From the NCBI GenBank assembly GCA_963803755.1, contig CAWDNP010000003.1:124001-188000 (forward strand): 64,000 nt of DNA. The letters run 5' to 3'. The position numbers and the translations under genes were made by a program. Positions 42,344-53,609 of the stretch are shown here, in pieces. The notes beneath the pieces were generated by a model that saw only the letters and a list, made by a program, of their open reading frames with translations, was not told where the DNA came from and searched no databases. The stretch is from CAVUPF01 sp963803755 (GTDB taxonomy: Bacteria > Actinomycetota > Thermoleophilia > Solirubrobacterales > 70-9). Each line of letters starts with the position of its first letter. Position 1 is the first letter of the stretch.

Positions 42344-43522
42344 ATGATAAATATTGACACCGAGCCATGGCGCGGCCTCCCCGCCGAGGCCGCCGATGTG
42401 ATCGAGCCTGAGCTGGCAGCCGTGACCGAGGAGATCCTCGCCACGATCGCCCGTGAGGTGCCGGAGTACGCGCGGCCGCTGGAGGGGAGGTTTGGCCGCG
42501 GTATCCAGACTGGGGTCGCCGAGGCACTACGTCAGTTCGTGGCCCTGATCCGCGACCCCGGAGCCGGCCGCGGGCCCGGGCGCGAGGTCTACGTCGGTCT
42601 CGGTCGCGGCGAGCTGCGACAGGGGCGGACCCTGGACTCCCTCCAGGCCGCCTACCGGGTCGGCGCGAGGGTGGCTTGGCGACGGATCGCGGCCGCGGGG
42701 CGCCGGGCGCGGCTCGACCCCGAGGTGCTGAGCCTGCTGGCGGAGTCGATCTTCGCCTACATCGACGAGCTCTCGGCCGACTCGGTCGAGGGATACGCCG
42801 AGGCCCGCTCCGAGGTCGAGGACCTGCGCCGTCGCCGTCGCCGCGAGCTGGCGATGCTGCTGGTCCGGGAGGCGCCGGTCGAGGAGGCGGACCTGAGGGC
42901 GGCGGCGCAGGTCGCGGGTTGGCCCCTGCCCCGCAGCGTTGCGGCTCTCGCCTGCGCCGAGAGGGATCTGGCCGCCGCGGCCCGGCGAGTGCCGGCTGAT
43001 TCGCTGGCGACACTGCTCGAGGAGGCCGGTTGCATCTTGGTGCCCGACCCGACGGGTCCGGGGCGCGCCGAGGGCCTTGAGCGGGCGGCCTCGGGCGCCC
43101 CGCTGGCGCTCGGACCGGGGGGCCCACCCTCGCAGCTGGCGGCGTCGTGGTCTTTCGCACGGGCGGCGCTTCGGGCCTCAGAGGCGGGGGCCCTGCCGCC
43201 CGAAGGACTGATCCGGGTCGACGACCATCTCGGCGCCCTGCTGCTGTTTCAGGGAAGCGCCTTGGTCGGGAGGATCGCGGCACGGCGGCTCGCGCCCCTG
43301 GCCTCGCTCACCCCGAAGGCTCAGAGCCGGATGCGGGAGACCGCCCTCGCCTACGCCCGCCATGGCGGCAACTCGGTCGCGATGGCCGCCGCGCTCCACG
43401 TTCACCCCCAGACCGCCCGCTACCGAACAGCGCGTCTGCGGGAGCTGCTGGGGGATCAGCTCGATGACCCGGACGCCCGCTTCGAGCTGGAGGCGGCCCT
43501 TCGACTCCCGACTCCGGGGTGA
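42344..43522 (+). CDS. PucR/CdaR-family transcriptional regulator
   Basis: This 392-residue protein has an N-terminal helical domain (PELAAVTEEILATIAREVPE, RQGRTLDSLQAAYRVGARVA), as in the RsbR-like N-terminal part of actinobacterial PucR proteins. The C-terminal helix-turn-helix is ALAYARHGGNSVAMAAALHV and HPQTARYRTARLRELLG. The DNA-binding domain is at the extreme C-terminus as usual. Its divergent neighbour is a desaturase and its convergent neighbour a fatty acid hydroxylase, so a role in lipid modification is plausible. Confidence 0.85.
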   Translation: MINIDTEPWRGLPAEAADVIEPELAAVTEEILATIAREVPEYARPLEGRFGRGIQTGVAEALRQFVALIRDPGAGRGPGREVYVGLGRGELRQGRTLDSLQAAYRVGARVAWRRIAAAGRRARLDPEVLSLLAESIFAYIDELSADSVEGYAEARSEVEDLRRRRRRELAMLLVREAPVEEADLRAAAQVAGWPLPRSVAALACAERDLAAAARRVPADSLATLLEEAGCILVPDPTGPGRAEGLERAASGAPLALGPGGPPSQLAASWSFARAALRASEAGALPPEGLIRVDDHLGALLLFQGSALVGRIAARRLAPLASLTPKAQSRMRETALAYARHGGNSVAMAAALHVHPQTARYRTARLRELLGDQLDDPDARFELEAALRLPTPG

Positions 43523-43525
43523 GTG

Positions 43526-44152
43526 TCAGTGACCCCGCTTGCGCGGCAAAGTCCTGAAGACGGCGTCCCAGATCGGTGAGGAGACCCCGAAGCCGTAGCG
43601 GTGGTCTTGGAAGTGGTGGCGCATGTGCTGCTGGCGCAGCCGCCTGCCGAGATCGGACTTCGGCACGAAGTGATGCACGTAGTAGTGGGTGTAGTCGTAG
43701 ATGAGGTAACCGCCGATGAAGCCGCCGAACAGCGGGTAGGTGGCCGGCGTCCCGAACAGCAGGACGAAGGCGAGGTAAAAGAGCGCCGCCAGCGGGATCG
43801 CCACAGCCGGGGGCATCACCAGCCGCAGCTTGTCGTTGGGGTGGTCATGGTGGATGCCGTGGATGATGAAGTGCATCCTGCGGCCGAAGGCGTTGTCGGG
43901 CTCCCAGTGGAAGATCAGCCGGTGCAGCCAGTACTCGGTCAGCGTCCAGATACCGACCCCGCCCACGCTCAGCAGTAAAAGCTGCCAGGCGGCGTATCCG
44001 CGGTCGGCGCCAAGCCACTCCATGATCGCGACCACCGGCACGAAGACGATCGCCGGGATCGCCGGGTGCACGCGTGAGAAGAAGTTGAGGAAATCGCTCT
44101 CGAACAGCTGTGGCGAGGCCGCGAGCTTGTCGGTGCGGTTGTGAGCCTCCAT
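43526..44152 (-). CDS. Sterol desaturase/fatty acid hydroxylase family protein
   Basis: This 208-residue protein has four helices and histidine clusters typical of the family: HRLIFH, HGIHHDHP, HYYVHHF and HMRHHFQDH. These bind a diiron centre that hydroxylates acyl chains, ceramides or carotenoids. It converges on pucR with 3 bases between the stops. The substrate is not predictable. Confidence 0.88.
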   Translation of the reverse strand: MEAHNRTDKLAASPQLFESDFLNFFSRVHPAIPAIVFVPVVAIMEWLGADRGYAAWQLLLLSVGGVGIWTLTEYWLHRLIFHWEPDNAFGRRMHFIIHGIHHDHPNDKLRLVMPPAVAIPLAALFYLAFVLLFGTPATYPLFGGFIGGYLIYDYTHYYVHHFVPKSDLGRRLRQQHMRHHFQDHRYGFGVSSPIWDAVFRTLPRKRGH

Positions 44153-44289
44153 CGGAGAGCCAATGGTAGCGGCGGCAATCGCGGCCTTCGCAAGACGCGG
44201 GGAAGATGTGACGAGACTGTGTCAAAGAGGTTGCGATTTGCGGAAACGGGCAACGCGACAGCCTCGTTCCGGTGCCAACATGCGCCGCC

Positions 44290-44478
44290 ATGCCGCGCAA
44301 GCCCAAGGCCCCCACCTGCGAGGACTGCTACTTCCACAAGAACCTCCTTTGCGCCCTCGATCTGGATGAGCCCTGCGCGACCTTCAGGCCCAGCCGACCT
44401 GAGGGCCTGGTCCCCCCTCGCCAGCCCGTACTTCTGATGCGCTCCCCCCGCTGGGCCTCTGAGTCTCGCGCCGCATAG
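44290..44478 (+). CDS. Small Cys-rich protein
   Basis: The protein has 62 residues from ATG 44290. The N-terminal half has CEDCYFHKNLLCALDLDEPC followed by ATFRP: four Cys and one His that could hold a zinc ion or a disulfide pair. The rest is short and basic. The spacing looks selected, but I do not recognise a characterised family. It precedes hsp20 by 22 bases on the same strand. Confidence 0.6.
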   Translation: MPRKPKAPTCEDCYFHKNLLCALDLDEPCATFRPSRPEGLVPPRQPVLLMRSPRWASESRAA

Positions 44479-44500
44479 CTGCCCTGGCTATGTTTTGACT

Positions 44501-44943
44501 GTGCCTGAGCGCGACCTCTTTGCAAACTTCGCCCGCATGCGGCGGGAGATGGACCAGATGCTGGGAGATTCCTGGGGCCGCGGTGGGTACGTGAGCCGCC
44601 GCACCACCGGGTTCTCGCCCAACGTCGACGTGTACTACTGCGGCGATCCGCAGCGGGCGGTGGTCAAGGTGGATCTCGCCGGCATTGACCTGGCCGACGT
44701 CAGCATCGAGGTCAGCGGCCGCAGGCTGGCGATTGTCGGCGGTCGGCCGGTGCAGGAGACGGAGGGGCGGGTCTACCAGCAGGTCGAGATCCCCTCAGGC
44801 CCTTTCCGTCGTATTGTCGAGCTCCAGGTCGAGGTAGACGCCGATCGCGCCAAGGCGACCTACGAGGACGGCGTCCTGCGCATCGACCTGCCACTGCGCG
44901 ACCCCGCTGATACCACCCGCCAGGTTCCGATCGGACGCGAGTG

Positions 44944-44944
<1 letters not shown>
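44501..44944 (+). CDS. Small heat shock protein, Hsp20 family
   Basis: The protein has 147 residues. The alpha-crystallin domain (about 45-140) includes PNVDVYYCGDPQRAVVKVDL and ends with AKATYEDGVLRIDLPL, the conserved strand, plus a C-terminal VPI (I-x-I-like) tail for oligomer contacts. It holds unfolding proteins. GTG 44501 is chosen over TTG 44495. Its stop overlaps the lon start (TGATG), pairing a holdase with a protease. Confidence 0.92.
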
Positions 44945-47328
<2,384 letters not shown>

Positions 47329-47397
47329 CGGTTCGGCCCCGGTGACTAATTCGGAGTTATCCTTGAGGGCCCACGGAGAATCCAGCGAGGAGAGGGC

Positions 47398-47826
47398 ATG
47401 AACAAGACACGGGCGAACCAGGCCACCGATCTTTATTCCACCGCGCGTGAGAACCCCTATGTGCAGCGCCTGATCGAGGACGACGAGCTGCGCGACAGTC
47501 TTCGCAACGCTTTCGAGGCGGCGCGCCATGCCTACGGGCGGGCCACCGGCAACGGCAAGGGACCCGTCAAGGCCGTGACCAGCGACAGGAAGGTGCAGAA
47601 GGACCTGCACTCCGCGGCGGAGTCGCTTCGTGAGGCCTCCGTACGTCTGCAGGCGCCGAGGAAGCGCAGGAAGAGCAGGCTCGGTCGACTTATCCTCTTC
47701 GGCTTGGTGGCCGCCACGGTTGCGCTCGTCCTCAGCGAGGACGCCCGCAAGACGGTATTGGACACTCTCTTCGGTGCCGAGGAGGAGTTCGAGTACACCA
47801 GTACGACGAGCATCAACGGCTCCTAG
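47398..47826 (+). CDS. Single-pass membrane protein of unknown function
   Basis: This 142-residue protein has a soluble helical N-terminal part (residues 1-90, ENPYVQRLIEDDELRDSLRN), a basic patch (RKRRKSR), one membrane helix (about 97-113) and a short tail ending in a Thr/Ser-rich sequence. A good Shine-Dalgarno (GAGGAGAGG) precedes ATG 47398. I do not recognise a characterised family. Confidence 0.7.
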   Translation: MNKTRANQATDLYSTARENPYVQRLIEDDELRDSLRNAFEAARHAYGRATGNGKGPVKAVTSDRKVQKDLHSAAESLREASVRLQAPRKRRKSRLGRLILFGLVAATVALVLSEDARKTVLDTLFGAEEEFEYTSTTSINGS

Positions 47827-47861
47827 TCTTGCCCGGCGGGCCGCCCGCCCGCCCCTCGCCC

Positions 47862-47867
47862 TAAACT
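47862..47867 (+). promoter_or_regulatory. Candidate -10 box (TAAACT) of tetR
   Basis: It ends 7 bases before the tetR GTG, with no Shine-Dalgarno, so a leaderless transcript is likely. Confidence 0.4.
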
Positions 47868-47874
47868 GGGCACC

Positions 47875-48483
47875 GTGGAGGCAGCAACCAAAGAGCGCGA
47901 GCTGAGCGGCGAGAAGGCCCAGCGCATCGTCGACGCGATGCGCAACAGCGTCGCCAAGCGTGGCGCCGCAGGCTCGACCTTCGAGCAGGTCGCAGCGGAG
48001 GCGGGCGTCAGCCGCGGCCTCCTGCACTACTACTTCGGGACCAAGGAGCGACTGCTGGTCGAGGTGGTGCGACGTGACGCTGAGATCCGCATCTCCCGGC
48101 TCGACGAGATGCTCTCCAAGGCAAAGACGGTCGACGATGTCCTCGACGTCTTACTCGCGAACCTCACCGACATGATCGAGAACGAGCCGGCCTTCTTCCT
48201 TTTGCTCTACGAGTTGTTCAGCGCCGGGCGGCGCAATCCCGACATCCGGCACGAGGTCGGTCAGCTCTTCCAGCGCACCCGCTCACATGTCGCCGAGGTG
48301 CTGAAGGCGAAGGAGCGTGAGGGCGTGCTCAACCTCCGCTATGACGCCGAGGCGGTCGTCTCCTATCTGTTCGCGGTCGGCGACGGCTTCGCCCTGCAGG
48401 CCCTCTCTGACACCGAGCGCGATAACAGCGGCGCGCTCGCGGCCGGGGCCGCGTCAGCGCGGTACCTGCTCGTCGCCGAGTAG
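47875..48483 (+). CDS. TetR-family transcriptional regulator
   Basis: The protein has 202 residues. The N-terminal helix-turn-helix contains STFEQVAAEAGVSRGLLHYY followed by FGTKERLL. The C-terminal ligand domain is all-helical (TetR_C-like). It lies 76 bases upstream of an MMPL transporter gene with two dyads in the gap, so it probably represses that transporter and itself. Confidence 0.9.
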   Translation: MEAATKERELSGEKAQRIVDAMRNSVAKRGAAGSTFEQVAAEAGVSRGLLHYYFGTKERLLVEVVRRDAEIRISRLDEMLSKAKTVDDVLDVLLANLTDMIENEPAFFLLLYELFSAGRRNPDIRHEVGQLFQRTRSHVAEVLKAKEREGVLNLRYDAEAVVSYLFAVGDGFALQALSDTERDNSGALAAGAASARYLLVAE

Positions 48484-48557
48484 CGTCCGCGCCTAGGCCT
48501 AGGCGTGACGCTACTCACAGACGTCAGCCTTTGCATGCGAAAAGCTGGCTAACCAGC
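48482..48557. promoter_or_regulatory. Two dyads between tetR and the MMPL gene
   Basis: CGCCTAGGCCTAGGCG (48490-48505) is a perfect 16-bp palindrome. It is framed by AGCGTC (48482) and GACGCT (48507), so it could terminate tetR or bind a regulator. GCTGG-CTAA-CCAGC (48544-48557) lies 2 bases before the MMPL ATG and is an operator candidate. Confidence 0.45.
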
Positions 48558-48559
48558 CA

Positions 48560-50773
48560 ATGCGCGCGCTGATGATCAGGCTGGCCGGATTCCTGGGGCG
48601 AAGGCGCCGCTGGATCTTGGTCCTCTGGGTTGCCGTCATCGCTCTCGCGCTCCCGTTCGCCTCGCGCCAGACCGAACACCTCACCGGTGGCGGCTTCGAC
48701 GTTCCGGGGAGCCAGTCCAACGCGGTCAGCGAGTCTCTGCAGAGAGACTTCAGCTCCCGGACCGACGGTATCGCCGTGCTGCTGCGGGCCGATCCCGGGG
48801 CTGGCCCGGCCGAGCGGGCCGCCGCTGTGGATCGAATCCGTCACGAGGTCGCCACGGTGGGCAACATCTCCCTGCCCCTCGCGACGGCCCGCCTCGTCAC
48901 GCTGCGCTTGCAACGCACGGGTACTGCGCTGGTGCCGCTGCGCAGCGACCGGTCCCCCGATCAGCTGATCGACACCGCCGCGAGCATGCGCTCCGACCTC
49001 GACCCCGGCGTCGCCCGCGCGGGCATCACCTCCTACCTGATTGGGCAGCCGGCGATCTGGGCCGGGTTGCAGGACCTCTCCAAGCGTGACCTTGCCCAGG
49101 CGGAGGCCAGCGGCTTCCCGATCGTTGCCCTGATCCTGCTCGTCATCTTCGGCTCGCTGGCAGCGGCGGCGCTACCGCTGGCGCTGGGCTTCGTCAGCGT
49201 CATCGTCACCGGCGCTCTCATCTACTTCATCTCGCTGCAGATGGAGACCTCGGTGTTTGTTACCAACATGGCCTCGATGCTCGGGATCGGGGTGGCGATT
49301 GACTACTCGCTGTTCATCCTCGCCCGCTATCGCGAGGAGCGCCAAGCGGGTCGCAGCTCCGAGGAGGCGCGCTCGGAGGCGCTCGCCACCTCCGGCCTGG
49401 CGGTCACCTTCTCCGGTCTCGCCGTGATCGTCTCTTTGGCCGGGCTGTGGATGGTCGACAACCAGGCGCTGCGCTCGATGGCGCTGGGGGCGATGATCGT
49501 CGTCGCCGTTTCGATCCTCACCGCGACGACCCTGCTGCCGGCGCTGATTGCGATGCTCGGCGACCGGGTGCTGCCGGGCGGCATCGTGGCGAAGGCTCTC
49601 TCCTATTGCCAGCGCGTCTTCAGCCGAGATGAGCGGCCGGACCGCGAGGCTTTCTGGGTGCGCTGGACGACAAGGGTGATGGCGCGGCCCTGGGTCTCGG
49701 TGATCGGGGTCGCATCGGTTCTGCTCTTCCTCGCGATTCCGGTCCTCTCGCTGAGCACCGGCACCCAGGCTCTTGGGCAGTTCCCCAAGGGCAGCGACGT
49801 TCGGATCGGAACCGAGCTGGCCTCCAAACAGCTCGGTGGCGGCACCGACCCGGTGCAGATTGTCGCGACCTTCCACGGCTCCGGCCCCGGAGGGTCCGGC
49901 GCTCGCGTCGCCCTTGCCGCCTTCGCCCGCACGATCGGGAGGACGCCCGGCGTCAGCTCGGTCGCTCCTCCGGCGATCGTCGGCGACAGTGCGCTGATCC
50001 AGGCTACGCCCAGCGCCCCGAGCGAGTCCAATGCCGCTACCTCCCTGGTCAACCGCCTTCGCGACAGCGTCGTCCCCGGAGCCGCGCTGAGCCGCATCGC
50101 CACGGTGAACGTCGGCGGCGAAACCGCCCGCACCACCGACCTGCGCACCCAGATCACGGGCTCGATGTGGAAGATCTTCGCCTTCATCCTCAGCCTCAGC
50201 TTCCTCGTGCTGATGGTGATGTTGCGCTCGTTACTTTTGCCGTTGAAGGCGGTGCTGATGAACCTGCTATCGATCGGCGCAGCCTTCGGCGTCCTCGTCG
50301 CGGTGTTCCAGTGGGGCTGGCTCGACGGGGTGCTCGGCTTCGAAAGCCTCGGTGCCCTGGACACGATCAACGTGCCGCTGATCATCGCCGTCGTCTTTGG
50401 CCTCTCGATGGACTACGAGGTCTTTCTGCTCTCGCGGATCCGTGAGCGCTACACGGTGCACGGCGACAACCGCCGCGCCGTCGCCGAGGGCCTCTCCTCC
50501 AGCGCCCGCACGATCTCCTCGGCGGCGCTGATCATGACCTGCGTCTTCTCCGTCTTCGTCCTCACCGGCGTCCCCTCGATCAAGGAGCTGGGGCTGGGCT
50601 GCGCGGTGGCGATTGCCCTCGACGCGACCCTGGTGCGGCTAATTCTTGTTCCCGCGACGATGGTTCTGCTGGGCAGATGGAACTGGTGGATGCCGTCCTG
50701 GTTGGACCGGGTGCTGCCCGACCTCAACTTTGATGGTGGCGGTTCCGTAGAGCTCGAGCCCGCCGAGGCCTGA
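48560..50773 (+). CDS. MMPL/RND-family membrane transporter
   Basis: This 737-residue protein has the same plan as the other MMPL gene here but low similarity. The proton-relay motifs are GIGVAIDYSLFILARYREE and VFGLSMDYEVFLLSRIRER. The outer domains lie at about 40-165 and 400-530. It ends ATMVLLGRWNWWMP, usual for the family. The substrate is probably a lipid or drug. Control by the upstream TetR is likely. Confidence 0.9.
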   Translation: MRALMIRLAGFLGRRRRWILVLWVAVIALALPFASRQTEHLTGGGFDVPGSQSNAVSESLQRDFSSRTDGIAVLLRADPGAGPAERAAAVDRIRHEVATVGNISLPLATARLVTLRLQRTGTALVPLRSDRSPDQLIDTAASMRSDLDPGVARAGITSYLIGQPAIWAGLQDLSKRDLAQAEASGFPIVALILLVIFGSLAAAALPLALGFVSVIVTGALIYFISLQMETSVFVTNMASMLGIGVAIDYSLFILARYREERQAGRSSEEARSEALATSGLAVTFSGLAVIVSLAGLWMVDNQALRSMALGAMIVVAVSILTATTLLPALIAMLGDRVLPGGIVAKALSYCQRVFSRDERPDREAFWVRWTTRVMARPWVSVIGVASVLLFLAIPVLSLSTGTQALGQFPKGSDVRIGTELASKQLGGGTDPVQIVATFHGSGPGGSGARVALAAFARTIGRTPGVSSVAPPAIVGDSALIQATPSAPSESNAATSLVNRLRDSVVPGAALSRIATVNVGGETARTTDLRTQITGSMWKIFAFILSLSFLVLMVMLRSLLLPLKAVLMNLLSIGAAFGVLVAVFQWGWLDGVLGFESLGALDTINVPLIIAVVFGLSMDYEVFLLSRIRERYTVHGDNRRAVAEGLSSSARTISSAALIMTCVFSVFVLTGVPSIKELGLGCAVAIALDATLVRLILVPATMVLLGRWNWWMPSWLDRVLPDLNFDGGGSVELEPAEA

Positions 50774-50787
50774 GCCCGGGCGGAGGT

Positions 50788-50793
50788 TAGGAT
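50788..50793 (+). promoter_or_regulatory. Candidate -10 box (TAGGAT) of the amidase gene
   Basis: It ends 10 bases before ATG 50804, with no Shine-Dalgarno. Confidence 0.35.
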
Positions 50794-50803
50794 CTACTCA
50801 CCG

Positions 50804-52229
50804 ATGGCGGGAGAGGGCCGGCGGGCCGATGACGACGTCGCCTTCGCGGGAGCCGCGAAGCAGGCTGAGATGGTGCGGGCCGGAGAGGTCTCTCCGACCG
50901 AGCTGGTGCGGCTTTACCTCGACCGGATCGAGCGGCTCGACCCGCAGCTCAACTCCTTTCGGGTGGTGCTGGCGGAGCGGGCGCTGCTCGAGGCTGAGCA
51001 GGCCGAGGCGCGGCTGAAAGGGGGCGAGGAGCGGCCGTTGCTCGGCGTGCCGATCGCGATCAAGGACGAAAGCGATGTGGCCGGTGAGGTGAGCATGCAC
51101 GGCACCGACGCTTTTCCGAGCCGGCTCCCGCCGACTGCGAGATGGTGCGGCGACTGCGCGAAGCCGGTGCGATCGTCATCGGCCTCACGCTCCTGCCGGA
51201 GCTTGCGATCTGCGGCTTCACCGAGTCGGCGACCTGGGGCGTGACCCGTAACCCTTGGGATCTGCAGCGTAGCCCCGGAGGGTCCAGCGGCGGATCCGCT
51301 GCCGCGGTGGCAGCGGGGCTGGTGCCGATCGCCTCCGCCGGCGACGGAGGTGGGTCGATCCGCATTCCCGCGGCGTCTTGCGGCCTCTTTGGCATCAAGC
51401 CCACACGGGGTCGGATCTCGCTCGCACCGGCCCTTGAGCTCTGGAACGGCCTAGCGGTCAACGGCTGCGTGAGCCGCTCCGTGCTCGACTCCGCGCTCTG
51501 GCTCGACTTGACCTCGGGCGGCTCGCAGGAGCCTGGGGCGCCGCCGGCTCCGGAGCGGCCCTTTGCCGAGTCGGCGAAGACGGCGCCCGGCAAGCTTCGC
51601 GTTGCCTATTCGACGCTCGCCCCCCGGGCAGCGGCGCCGCCAACGTCTCGGACGACGTCAAGGGGGCCGTCGCCGACGCCGCCGATCTGCTGCGCTCCCT
51701 CGGGCACGATGTCCTCCAGCGCGACCCCGACTGGGGTGGGATCGGCAACAACATCACGTTGCGTTTCCTGCGCGGAGTCGCTGACACCGTCGACGAGGTC
51801 CCGCACCCGGAGCGCCTCGAACGCCGCACGCGTGGTTTCGGAAAGCTGGGAGGGCTGATCTCCGACGGGCTATTCGAGCGGGTGATGCGCGGCCGCGAGT
51901 CCGATGCCGCCCGCGTAAACGCGATCTTCGATTCCCACGACGTGCTGATGACCCCGGTGATGGGCGGGACTGCGCTTCCGGTGCGCCGCTGGGAGGGACG
52001 GAGCGCGCTGTGGACGGTGCTTGGGATGAGCCGTTTCTATCCTTACTGCATCCCCTGGAACCACCTCGGCAATCCGGCGATGGCGGTGCCGGCCGGCTTC
52101 GCCGCCGACGGTATGCCGCTCTCGGTGCAGATAGTCGGCCGCCCCGGAGACGAGGCGACCTTGCTCTCACTCGCCGCCCAGCTCGAGGCCGAGCGTCCCT
52201 GGGCCGCCCAGCGGCCGCCGATCTCCTGA
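50804..52229 (+). pseudogene. Amidase signature family enzyme, two apparent -1 frameshifts
   Basis: Three frames together make a complete 475-residue amidase. Part 1 ends IAIKDESDVAGEVSMHGTDA, carrying the catalytic Lys. Part 2 covers the Ser-Ser-Lys core (RSPGGSSGGSAAAVAAGL, then GGGSIRIPAASCGLFGIKPT). Part 3 begins RFLRGVADTVDEV and ends at 52229. One base is missing near 51111-51118 and one in a run of six C at 51620-51625. All catalytic residues are present, so sequence errors are as likely as true inactivation. It would hydrolyse an unidentified amide. Confidence 0.8.
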
Positions 52230-52233
52230 GCCG

Positions 52234-53513
52234 CTAGCCGGGGAAGACCTTGCGCAACCGCGCCAGCTCGCGGAGGCTGCCGCGGGGTCGGACGCGGCGG
52301 CTCAGCACCATCTTCAACGGGTTGCCGTCGGGTCCGGTGAAGGTGACCCAATCGCGCCAGCTGGTCTCGAGAACCAGGTCGGGGTTGGGCGCTCGCCCGG
52401 CTCGACTCGGGTCGAGCCGCCCTCGATCACCAGGTGCCAGGGGTCGGCGTCGCTGAATCGCCATTGGTAGACCAGCCTGGACCCGTTGGCGGCGGCAGGG
52501 TCCGCCGCTTGGGCGACGATGTCGAAGTAGAGGCGTTGCAGCTCAGGCGAAGCATCGGGCTGGCGGCCGTTTGGCGGCGCGCCCACGATCCCGGCCAGCA
52601 GCAGCTTGATCTGGCGATTGGCGACCTCCTCCTCGGGCATCTCGGGGTCGAAGGGGAAGACGCCGGGGGGCATCTCCTCGGTGGGGTAGCCGATCGTTCG
52701 CCAGCGCTGGCGGATCAGCTTCAGGCCGAACGCGTAGATGTCCTCGAGGCTGAAGCCGTAGCACTCGGTGTAGCTTCGGTCCAAGTTCGGGGGCGTGAAG
52801 ACGGCGACCCCGTAGGGCAGGGTTTCGCGCAGAAGCTCAACTACGGCGGCTTTGCACTCCTCCGATTCGGCGAGCAGCTCGGAGAGCACCTTGACGCCGA
52901 AGCCGATGTGGCGCTGCTCGTCACGGGAGACGTTCGCCATCCCGGAGCTGAACCCCGGCATCGTCTCTTCCGAGGCGAAGAAGTCCTCGATGAAGTGCTG
53001 TCCCGGCTGGGCGAGTGAGCCCTCGACGATCAGGTGGTAGAGCGTGATCGCCTGCGCGTACTTGGGCAGGGATCGGTCCTTGCGAAGTTCCTCCGCCATC
53101 CGGTCGAGCCGGTCAAAGACGCCGCGGTAGCCCCAGCTCAGCTGGGGGAGGGTGGAGGAGAGCGTCTCCTGCAGCGACTCCCCGCCGACACCGATCACCT
53201 CCTTGAAGAAGCGGTGAAAGAAGACCGAGTGGCGCACCTCATCGACCTGCTGGGTGGCGAGGAAGTAGGCCTGCTCCTCGGTCGGGGCGGCGGTGATGTA
53301 GGGGGCGAGGGTATCGGCGACCCGGTCCTCACCGTAGAAGAACATCGAGTAGATCCACATCGCCGAGCGGCGCTGGATGTCGCTGAGTGCCTCCCAACCG
53401 TTGCGGTCCTCGGAGAAGTCGATGTCATAGGCGCTCCAGTTTCCCTGCTCCCAACGGTGGTAGAGGTCCTCGTAGGTGACGTCCTGCATGAGGCTCTGCG
53501 CTGCGACGCTCAT
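52234..53513 (-). CDS. R2-like diiron protein fused to an SCP2-like domain, apparent -1 frameshift
   Basis: Residues 1-330 follow the ribonucleotide reductase R2 fold, with diiron ligands Glu62, Glu92, His95, Glu164, Glu199 and His202. The position of the radical tyrosine (four after His95) is Phe99. From about 340 a sterol-carrier-like (SCP2) domain follows: LVYQWRFSDADPWHLVIEGG, then past a missing base near 52387-52389, PDLVLETSWRDWVTFTGPDG. Corrected length is 426. With no nrdA nearby and no R2 tail, a ribonucleotide reductase role is unlikely. A lipid-directed oxygenase is my inference. It lies downstream of an acyl-CoA ligase gene. Confidence 0.82.
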
Positions 53514-53589
53514 CTCTCTCCTTTGGGTGGGACTCCGGCTTTGTTGCTTGGGAGGTTAGCGTTCGACTGGCTGGGCAGCCAGGATGACA

Positions 53590-53609
53590 AGTGTGATCTC
53601 GATCACACT
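53590..53609. promoter_or_regulatory. Near-ideal CRP/FNR-type palindrome upstream of the R2-like gene
   Basis: AGTGTGATCTCGATCACACT has perfect 9-bp arms and contains TGTGA-N6-TCACA. It lies 77-96 bases upstream of the R2-like ATG and overlaps the stop codon of the ligase gene. A CRP-family activator is the natural candidate. Confidence 0.6.

Noticed and set aside
52387..52389. Programmed frameshift creating two C-termini of the R2-like protein
   Set aside because: The short run is a poor slippery site, and similar one-base losses affect many unrelated genes in the window, so a shared technical cause is simpler.
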